From Atopobiaceae bacterium UBA7016 (GTDB lineage Bacteria > Actinomycetota > Coriobacteriia > Coriobacteriales > Atopobiaceae), in the NCBI GenBank assembly GCA_002449555.1, contig DJXA01000039.1:7817-13114 (forward strand): a stretch of DNA of 5,298 nt, written 5' to 3'. Position numbers and translations under genes: made by a program. The notes under the pieces were generated by a model. The model did no database searches and had not been told where the DNA came from. It saw only the letters and a list, made by a program, of their open reading frames with translations. Below, piece by piece: positions 1-4,354 of this stretch (positions are counted from its first letter, which is position 1; every line of letters starts with the position of its first letter).

Positions 1-179
1 AGCTGGTCCTGAGCTCGTTCGCCCAGCTCCTCCGCAATGGCAGCCATGCCTTGAACTGGCATCAACGAAGCCGTGAGGACGAGCGAGAGCGTGCCCCTCA
101 GCACCGCCCTCCCCGCGTTCCCCATCATATCCTCAACCCTCACGGGCTCTTTCTTATCCAAGAATGCGCGTCTAACCAT
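1..179 (-). CDS. Exported protein, N-terminal fragment with signal peptide (runs off left edge)
   Basis: The reading frame opens at ATG 179 and stays open to the window edge (59 full codons). The start is supported by GAGGGG 8 nt upstream (188-193), which overlaps the TGA stop of the preceding gene; the gap between the genes is 12 nt. The visible protein has a long basic first part (MVRRAFLDKK, then more Arg up to residue 29), a hydrophobic core at about residues 30-45 (TLSLVLTASLMPVQG) and an Ala-rich end with a plausible signal peptidase I site after AIA (47-49), just before EELGERAQ. I read this as a Sec-exported or cell-wall protein. The mature part is outside the window, so its function cannot be named. 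As the last visible member of the phosphatase-kinase operon it may be a surface protein made under the same control. The signal peptide call is good; everything beyond it is unknown. Confidence 0.72.
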   Translation of the reverse strand, partial: MVRRAFLDKKEPVRVEDMMGNAGRAVLRGTLSLVLTASLMPVQGMAAIAEELGERAQDQ

Positions 180-191
180 GATGAACGCCCC

Positions 192-584
192 TCAATCTGC
201 CGAGATAACCTTGTCCGGATGGATGTGTACGATCTTTCTTGAGACACGAAATGCCGAAGGATCCGTGACGCTTGCCACCGATGTAGGCACCGCGTCTCGG
301 TTGTCAGCCATGATTGGCCCATCACCAACACCTCGCCTGGGAGTTCGAGCCGCAGGCGTGCTGAGGTCACCGTCAGTTGAGGATCTGACCACAGCACGAG
401 GAGCAACGCGCCTCCTCACGCCACCTGTGCTCGGCTCCCTGGCCACGCGCTGACGACTCGCCAGGTCTTTCGTCACGCCGCGTATGTCAAGCGCGAAAAA
501 CGTATACACCGCCCACATCGCCAGCACGGCGGACACCACAAAGGCGGCAACACCGGCATAGAAAACAACCTGCTGCGCTGCCAT
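192..584 (-). CDS. Small single-pass membrane protein with basic cytoplasmic tail, 130 aa
   Basis: The start at ATG 584 follows the kinase stop by one base (TAGCATG) and has AGAGGGG 8 nt upstream at 593-599. Residues 7-30 form one hydrophobic helix (VFYAGVAAFVVSAVLAMWAV...). It is followed by an ALDIRGVTKDLASRQR stretch and a roughly 80-residue low-complexity tail rich in Arg, Ser, Thr and Pro. The C-terminus returns to a more ordered-looking KIVHIHPDKVI segment (117-127). The many Arg residues after the helix predict an N-out, tail-in orientation by the positive-inside rule, on the same side as the kinase domain encoded next door. From memory, short membrane proteins with a similar post-helix motif (like I-x-x-V-x-x-DLTG-R) sit beside kinase/PP2C genes in Firmicutes; I could not check this. 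No enzymatic motif is visible. It may be a kinase substrate or adaptor. Confidence 0.8.
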   Translation of the reverse strand: MAAQQVVFYAGVAAFVVSAVLAMWAVYTFFALDIRGVTKDLASRQRVAREPSTGGVRRRVAPRAVVRSSTDGDLSTPAARTPRRGVGDGPIMADNRDAVPTSVASVTDPSAFRVSRKIVHIHPDKVISAD

Positions 585-585
585 G

Positions 586-2517
586 CTATTCACCCCTCTT
601 CGGGCTGACGGGCATCTGCGCCACGGGGCTCTTGTACGTACGCGACACGTTTGTCCTCGCGGCTTCGTAGCCGTTCTCAATCTCGTCGTACATGAATCCT
701 GATGCGCCATAGTTAGCTGCAACGAAGTCACTCAACGCGTCAGTCTTGGCCTTTACGGCTTCGAGCATGCGGATCACGTCATGCTCACCCACGCCGGCGC
801 GCATGAAGCCCGAAAGGTAGGTTGAGCTTGCAATAGACTCAAAGGCTACCTGGTAGAGCCTCAGCTGAACGATGGGCTCGGACTGGCTGGCGATGGGCGC
901 TGTGATATCGTCTCCGACGATCGCACCTTCCAATGCCTGCCAGAACGTGAGATAGCTCCCCGTGGCGTCCCTACCCTCTCTGCTTGCCTGCGAGAACAGG
1001 GTGTGGAACATGCCGATGGTGTGATAGACCTGCGTGGCAACGTACTCATCAATTACGTTGTCCACCTCTAGCCCAGCGAAGTCGCCCGCTGCGGGATCAC
1101 ATGCCTCGAGCGCACGCTCAAACCAGACCGCAGACTGAGTGGCGTTTTTCACGGCTCCCTGACCTGTTGCGGCGACTGGCAGCAATTCATCCGTCTGATC
1201 CTTGACGCCCAGGTAGTCGTAGTAGCAAAGGTACAGCACACCCACGTCGTAGCAAAGGCGTGCATAGCGATCATTGCCGGCGAGGTCGCGCCCGTACTGC
1301 TGCCAAATGCGAGCAAAGCGGCGCTCCTCGGTTGGCGTAAAGACCTCGTCGGCCTTGTACACCTCAAGCAGACGCTCGTAGGGCTCGATCCGAGAAGGTG
1401 CAATGTTGATAGCCTGCGCATAGCGTTCCTCGGCCTCGGAAGCGCTAGCCGTACGAGCCTCGCCTGTAGACGCGTTTCCTGCCGCTACGTTGACCTCTTC
1501 TGTGCGTGCCGCGCTCGCTTCATGCATAAGCGTGTCGTAGGAGGTGTTGCGCAGCGTCGCGCTGCCAATCATGCAGGCAATGCCCAACGCAAGCGCGATG
1601 CCCGAGGCTCGCACGCGCCACCAGAATGTCCTGAGCTTGCGCCGCTGCTCCAAGCGGTATTCCTGCGTGAGCTCCTCATAGCGCTCGAGGTCGTAGCGCA
1701 TCTCGTCAATGGTCTGATACCGCTGGCTCGGGTCGCGCATGGTGGCGCGCAGGAGTACCTGTTCAAAGCCATCAGAAAGCCCTTGGTTTACCTCGCGTAT
1801 GGGCTTAAGGTCAAGCTCGACATCCTCAGAGCCATCGGCTTTGCGGACACGTCTGGGCACAATACCCGTCACCAGCGAATACAGCGTGGCTCCGAGGGCA
1901 TAAATGTCTGCCCGCGGGTCTGTGGGCGTCGTCTTATGCATCTCGCGATCGATCTGCTCCGGCGCAGAGTAGCCCGCCGAGCCAATGCGCCTGCTATCAC
2001 CGCGACGCCCCGGCAACAGCTCATACGCTATGCCAAAGTCGATGAGCTTGACCGAGCCGTCATCGCGCAGCATGACGTTACCGGGCTTCATGTCGCGGTA
2101 CACGACGGGCGGGTTCAGGCTATGCAGGTACCCCAAGACATCACACAGCTGGATGCCCCATGCAATGACATCGGCCTGGTCAAACGGCCTGCCCTGCTGG
2201 CGAAGCACGCGCGAAAGGGGCCGACCGTTGACGTAGTCCATCACCACGAAGATCGTATCGCCCGTATCGATGATGTCCACCACGCGCGGAATTGCAGGAT
2301 GGTCCAACCTTTTCATGAAGTTCGCTTCGTCGATGATGGCCTGACGATTTGCCGCACCCTGCGCTCCAGCAACGTTGGGCTTGATTTCCTTTATCGCCCA
2401 TAGCTTGTCGAGGCGCCGGTCGTGGCCAAGCCACACGTTTGACATGCCGCCCTTGCCAAGAGCGGCAATGAGCTCGTATTTGTTGTCAATGACACGCCCG
2501 ATTCCCGGTTCGTTCAC
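586..2517 (-). CDS. Transmembrane Hanks-type Ser/Thr protein kinase, 643 aa, non-PASTA outer domain
   Basis: Phosphorylates proteins on Ser/Thr at the inner face of the membrane. The kinase domain spans about residues 14-280 with all key elements: glycine loop GKGGMSNV (21-28), AIK with Lys43, helix-C Glu64, YRDMKPGN with catalytic Asp142 and Asn147, DFG at 160-162, APE at 185-187, Asp204 and Arg266. It therefore looks active; Tyr replaces the usual His of HRD. A charged juxtamembrane stretch leads to one membrane helix at about 303-322. The remaining roughly 320 residues should lie outside the cell. They are not PASTA repeats but helical, with a TPR-like piece near 362-388 (AEERYAQAINIAPSRIEPY...) and an aromatic YDVGVLYLCYYDYLG patch (423-437). 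I chose GTG 2517 over a start 14 codons upstream because GAGGGGAGG lies 9 nt before it and the stop of the phosphatase gene overlaps it (TAGTG). The partner phosphatase upstream and the membrane protein downstream fit a signalling operon. The signal sensed is unknown. Confidence 0.95.
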   Translation of the reverse strand: MNEPGIGRVIDNKYELIAALGKGGMSNVWLGHDRRLDKLWAIKEIKPNVAGAQGAANRQAIIDEANFMKRLDHPAIPRVVDIIDTGDTIFVVMDYVNGRPLSRVLRQQGRPFDQADVIAWGIQLCDVLGYLHSLNPPVVYRDMKPGNVMLRDDGSVKLIDFGIAYELLPGRRGDSRRIGSAGYSAPEQIDREMHKTTPTDPRADIYALGATLYSLVTGIVPRRVRKADGSEDVELDLKPIREVNQGLSDGFEQVLLRATMRDPSQRYQTIDEMRYDLERYEELTQEYRLEQRRKLRTFWWRVRASGIALALGIACMIGSATLRNTSYDTLMHEASAARTEEVNVAAGNASTGEARTASASEAEERYAQAINIAPSRIEPYERLLEVYKADEVFTPTEERRFARIWQQYGRDLAGNDRYARLCYDVGVLYLCYYDYLGVKDQTDELLPVAATGQGAVKNATQSAVWFERALEACDPAAGDFAGLEVDNVIDEYVATQVYHTIGMFHTLFSQASREGRDATGSYLTFWQALEGAIVGDDITAPIASQSEPIVQLRLYQVAFESIASSTYLSGFMRAGVGEHDVIRMLEAVKAKTDALSDFVAANYGASGFMYDEIENGYEAARTNVSRTYKSPVAQMPVSPKRGE

Positions 2518-3377
2518 TATGCTGCGCCTCCCCTCGAAACCATAGTTCGGACATCGCAAAAGTCCCTGGTATCACGGGTGGGCTCAACCCGCACAAGGTT
2601 TCCCGAGAAGCACGCCACCGTAAGGTTGTCTGACTCACCTCGCTCGAAACTCTCACGTATGACGCGCTCGCAAGCCTCCTCCATCGCATGCTCGCTGGTG
2701 CGGTCAATTCCCTGAAAACAGCGGGAAACACGCTCGCCACCAATTCGGCGATAAGCCCCATCGCACAGAACCACAAAGATGTCGTCAGGCGAGAAGGCGC
2801 CTTCGTAAAACGAAGGTCTCAGCACGCGCTCGGTACCCACAGACTGCAGAATCACGTTCTTCTGAGCAAATGTCGCCGCATGCTCAGGACTGAGCTCGCC
2901 CGACGCAAGCTTTTGGGCAAGCAGTGTCTGGTCTTCCGTTACCTGGCGAAACTCCCGCGGACCGATTTGATACAGACGGCAGTCGCCCACGTGAGCCGCC
3001 AGAAAACGCCCCTGACAGGCGATGACGCCCGTAAAGGTTGAACCCAAGTTGGCGCCAATGCTCGCGCCATAGGCCCGTATCTGCTCGTTGACAGATGAAA
3101 GCAGCACTCCCCACACGACACGGACCGCGGCGAACGGAAACGCGTCCACTTCAGCCATACCGTCCAACAGCACGGGAAGCTCCCCTTCGAACCACGAGGC
3201 GAATCGTGCCACCACCGTGGAGCTCGCAACCTCTCCCCGCGCCAAGCCACCCACGCCGTCGCAGACAATTGCCATGACCGCATCGCCAAAGCGTGTATTA
3301 GCAACCTCGACACAGCAAGCGTCCTCGTTTGTCGGCTTGCGCGTGCCTCTGTCCGTTCGTGCGGCAACCAACGCCAT
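2517..3377 (-). CDS. PP2C-family (PPM) Ser/Thr protein phosphatase, 286 aa
   Basis: Metal-dependent phosphatase expected to reverse the action of the kinase encoded just downstream; cytoplasmic, with no signal peptide or membrane helix. PPM motifs appear in order: TDRGTRKPTNEDA (8-20, Asp19), CDGVGGLARGEVAS (39-52, metal ligand Asp40), LGSTFTGVI (111-119), HVGDCRLYQI (129-138), VTEDQTLLAQKLASGELSPEHA (146-167), FVVLCDGAYRRI (201-212, Asp206) and GESDNLTVACF (247-257, Asp250). The main metal-binding Asp residues are all present, so activity is likely. Two motifs are atypical: DQT replaces the common DHS, and CDGAYR replaces SDGLTD. Length fits the single-domain bacterial family, with a tail of about 25 residues. 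The start at ATG 3377 is set by a near-perfect AGGAGGTG (3382-3389). The frame stays open upstream, but that stretch has no PPM character. The TAG stop overlaps the kinase GTG. Confidence 0.94.
   Translation of the reverse strand: MALVAARTDRGTRKPTNEDACCVEVANTRFGDAVMAIVCDGVGGLARGEVASSTVVARFASWFEGELPVLLDGMAEVDAFPFAAVRVVWGVLLSSVNEQIRAYGASIGANLGSTFTGVIACQGRFLAAHVGDCRLYQIGPREFRQVTEDQTLLAQKLASGELSPEHAATFAQKNVILQSVGTERVLRPSFYEGAFSPDDIFVVLCDGAYRRIGGERVSRCFQGIDRTSEHAMEEACERVIRESFERGESDNLTVACFSGNLVRVEPTRDTRDFCDVRTMVSRGGAA
2527..2535 (-). promoter_or_regulatory. Ribosome binding site deciding the kinase start
   Basis: GAGGGGAGG lies 9 nt before GTG 2517 and inside the end of the phosphatase gene. It supports GTG 2517 as the kinase start rather than the in-frame start at 2559. 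Together with the TAGTG overlap it suggests translational coupling of phosphatase and kinase. Confidence 0.7.
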
Positions 3378-3381
3378 TGCG

Positions 3382-3389
3382 CACCTCCT
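3382..3389 (-). promoter_or_regulatory. Strong ribosome binding site for the PP2C gene
   Basis: AGGAGGTG lies directly before CGCAATG, with 6 nt between AGGAGG and ATG 3377. It is the best Shine-Dalgarno match in the window, and it fixes the phosphatase start even though the frame is open back to 3605. Confidence 0.85.
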
Positions 3390-3401
3390 GCTGTGCGAAT
3401 C

Positions 3402-3432
3402 AACAAAGCAAGCCAGCGCGACAGGCGCTGGC
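3402..3432 (-). terminator. Terminator-like stem-loop in the PP2C leader (possible attenuator)
   Basis: Read on the minus strand, GCCAGCGC pairs perfectly with GCGCTGGC (8 bp, positions 3432-3425 and 3419-3412) around a 5-nt loop CTGTC. It is followed at once by a T-rich run TTGCTTTGTT (3411-3402). This is the layout of an intrinsic terminator. It lies between the candidate promoters and the ribosome site of the phosphatase gene, so it would act as an attenuator instead of a gene end. The T-run is broken by G and C, so strength is uncertain. No clear competing antiterminator was found; a 7-bp GTCCTAC/GTAGGGC pairing just upstream shares only two bases with the stem. Confidence 0.5.
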
Positions 3433-3473
3433 CCTACAGACAAGGACGATTGGGCTGCGTTGGTAGGACAGCA

Positions 3474-3502
3474 ATCATATCGCAAAGTGGCGTTACTGTG
3501 AT
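3474..3502 (-). promoter_or_regulatory. Candidate promoter P1 for the PP2C-kinase operon
   Basis: On the minus strand ATCACA (3502-3497) and TATGAT (3479-3474) are 17 bp apart, a fair sigma-70/SigA-type match (4/6 and 5/6). Transcription would begin near 3467, giving a leader of about 90 nt that contains the stem-loop at 3402-3432. The -35 box coincides with a copy of the repeat found before the divergent regulator gene. P2 is an alternative of similar quality. Confidence 0.4.
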
Positions 3503-3508
3503 GTTTAA
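3497..3508 (+). repeat. Lone operator half-site, direct repeat of 3631-3642
   Basis: TGTGATGTTTAA occurs here and again, exactly, at 3631-3642, where it forms the right arm of the inverted repeat before the XRE regulator gene. Here it overlaps the -35 of P1 and the expected start site of P2. A poor left-arm match (ATATCGCA, 3477-3484) lies upstream with spacing one base longer than in the perfect site. I read it as a second, weaker binding site for the same regulator. Confidence 0.5.
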
Positions 3509-3511
3509 ATT

Positions 3512-3541
3512 CATATACATTTTGGAGAGCGACAATCTCAA
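3512..3541 (-). promoter_or_regulatory. Candidate promoter P2 for the PP2C-kinase operon
   Basis: On the minus strand TTGAGA (3541-3536) and TATATG (3517-3512) are 18 bp apart (5/6 and 4/6 matches). The start would fall near 3505, right at the TGTGATGTT half-site. Quality is similar to P1 and only one may be real. Confidence 0.35.
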
Positions 3542-3550
3542 CGTCTTGTC

Positions 3551-3578
3551 TTGATAGAAACGCCGCATGTAGTAGAAT
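3551..3578 (+). promoter_or_regulatory. Candidate promoter of the XRE regulator gene
   Basis: TTGATA (3551-3556) and TAGAAT (3573-3578) are separated by 16 bp, each 5/6 to the sigma-70 consensus. Transcription from about 3585 would place the inverted repeat 3611-3639 in the transcribed leader, where a bound repressor could block the polymerase. Confidence 0.5.
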
Positions 3579-3610
3579 GAATTGCGGTTCTGCAGAGTTG
3601 TTCACCCCAT

Positions 3611-3639
3611 AACATCACATCTTCACATGATGTGATGTT
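3611..3639. promoter_or_regulatory. Perfect 11-bp inverted repeat, likely operator
   Basis: AACATCACATC (3611-3621) and GATGTGATGTT (3629-3639) are exact reverse complements separated by TTCACAT (7 bp). The arm centres are 18 bp apart, under two helical turns, which suits a dimeric helix-turn-helix protein. The site ends 19 bp before the ATG of the XRE/S24 regulator, so autoregulation is the natural reading. As an RNA it could also form a hairpin near the start of the message. The half-site recurs at 3497. Confidence 0.65.
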
Positions 3640-3658
3640 TAAGAAGAATTCGGTTGCC

Positions 3659-4291
3659 ATGAGCATTGTTGGAGATAACATCCGTGCCCTTCGTGAACGC
3701 GAGGGGCTCACGCAGCAGGAGCTAGCCGACGCCATTCACGTATCGCGCGAGACCGTGAACAAGTGGGAGAGCGGTGCCATAGAGTCGCTACGCGAACGCA
3801 ATGTTGCCGTGCTGCGCAATCGGTTTTCCCTGACCGTTGATGACCTCCGCTCTGAGCACAAAGGCCTGGCCGCGCAGCTACACGGACGCGGAATGGGAAG
3901 CACCGGCCTGGCCGGCTTGGGTCCTCACGCCGTGGACTCGGGCGCCAGTATCTCCCCCACTCGGTCATATGTCAGCGACATTCTTTGGCAAGACCATCCC
4001 GAAGCCTTTGCCATCGAGATGGACTCGTCCATGTCTCGGGTGCTGCCCGCGGGATGCCTTGCCTTTGTAGATCCACAGATCACCCCGGCAAACGGGGCGA
4101 TCGTGCTGGCGGAAATCGTCACAGAAGGCGGGTCGGAGCTCAAGGTGCGCCGGTTGCATTTAGGCTCAACCAAGGCGCTACTTTCGGCCGAAAGCTATGA
4201 GGCCGATGTTGAAGACATCGTGGTCGACACCGACCAGCTTCATGTCCGCGGCACTGTCTTTTGGTATCAGCCCTCCGGAGAGCTCGCCTAG
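3659..4291 (+). CDS. XRE-family regulator with S24/LexA-like C-terminal domain, 210 aa
   Basis: DNA-binding transcription regulator. Residues 3-62 are an XRE helix-turn-helix (IRALREREGLTQQELADAI, then recognition helix SRETVNKWESG). Residues about 105-205 resemble the S24 fold of LexA and phage CI repressors: DSSMSRVLPAGCLAFVDP with Ser124 in the place of the catalytic serine, NGAIVLAEIV, and ELKVRRLHLG. By alignment to LexA (E-V-T-V-K-R-L), Arg164 occupies the catalytic Lys position; Lys162 is two residues earlier. An Ala85-Gly86 pair (LAGLG) lies in the linker where self-cleavage would occur. GTG 3632 and ATG 3635 are in-frame alternatives that would add 9 or 8 residues, but they fall inside the inverted repeat and have no ribosome site. 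ATG 3659 (MSIVGDNIRALR) has only a weak AAGAAG upstream. The gene is divergent from the phosphatase-kinase operon. No phage genes are near. Confidence 0.88.
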   Translation: MSIVGDNIRALREREGLTQQELADAIHVSRETVNKWESGAIESLRERNVAVLRNRFSLTVDDLRSEHKGLAAQLHGRGMGSTGLAGLGPHAVDSGASISPTRSYVSDILWQDHPEAFAIEMDSSMSRVLPAGCLAFVDPQITPANGAIVLAEIVTEGGSELKVRRLHLGSTKALLSAESYEADVEDIVVDTDQLHVRGTVFWYQPSGELA

Positions 4292-4298
4292 GCTACGA

Positions 4299-4346
4299 AT
4301 TGCGATTGTTGACCGGAAGGGCGCCGGCAATGTCAACAATCGCAAT
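4299..4346. terminator. Perfect 15-bp inverted repeat between convergent genes, probable two-way terminator
   Basis: ATTGCGATTGTTGAC (4299-4313) and GTCAACAATCGCAAT (4332-4346) pair without mismatch around an 18-nt GC-rich loop. The site starts 7 nt after the regulator stop and ends 8 nt before the rarA stop, filling the gap between the two convergent genes. That position suggests a shared terminator. Neither strand has a T-tract after the stem, and the stem is not especially GC-rich, so it may rather protect 3' ends, bind a protein, or be a dispersed repeat. Confidence 0.5.
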
Positions 4347-4354
4347 AGGTCAGG

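Noticed and set aside
1522..2403. Long open frame (293 codons) on the plus strand
   Set aside because: It lies wholly opposite the kinase gene, has no recognisable domain or ribosome site, and its His/Arg/Ala-rich composition is typical of the antisense of a GC-rich gene.
2518..2559. Kinase start 14 codons upstream at 2559
   Set aside because: It would overlap the phosphatase gene by 43 nt, and the ribosome site GAGGGGAGG and TAGTG junction favour GTG 2517. Residues before 2517 are not kinase-like.
3367..3464. 8-bp complementarity between leader 3457-3464 and codons 2-4 of the PP2C gene (3367-3374) as a start-blocking fold
   Set aside because: The match is exact, but 8 bp over this span is expected by chance fairly often, and no further pairing extends it.
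3378..3605. N-terminal extension of the PP2C protein by 76 codons
   Set aside because: The frame is open, but the added residues have no PPM character, it would swallow the candidate promoters, and AGGAGGTG sits exactly before ATG 3377.
3632..3658. Regulator start at GTG 3632 or ATG 3635
   Set aside because: Both fall in the right arm of the inverted repeat and lack a ribosome site; the family-like N-terminus begins at MSIVGDNIRALR. This is not fully excluded because the ribosome site for 3659 is weak too.
3659..4291. Prophage remnant centred on the CI/LexA-like regulator
   Set aside because: No integrase, phage structural gene or attachment-site repeat is visible, and both neighbours look like normal host genes.
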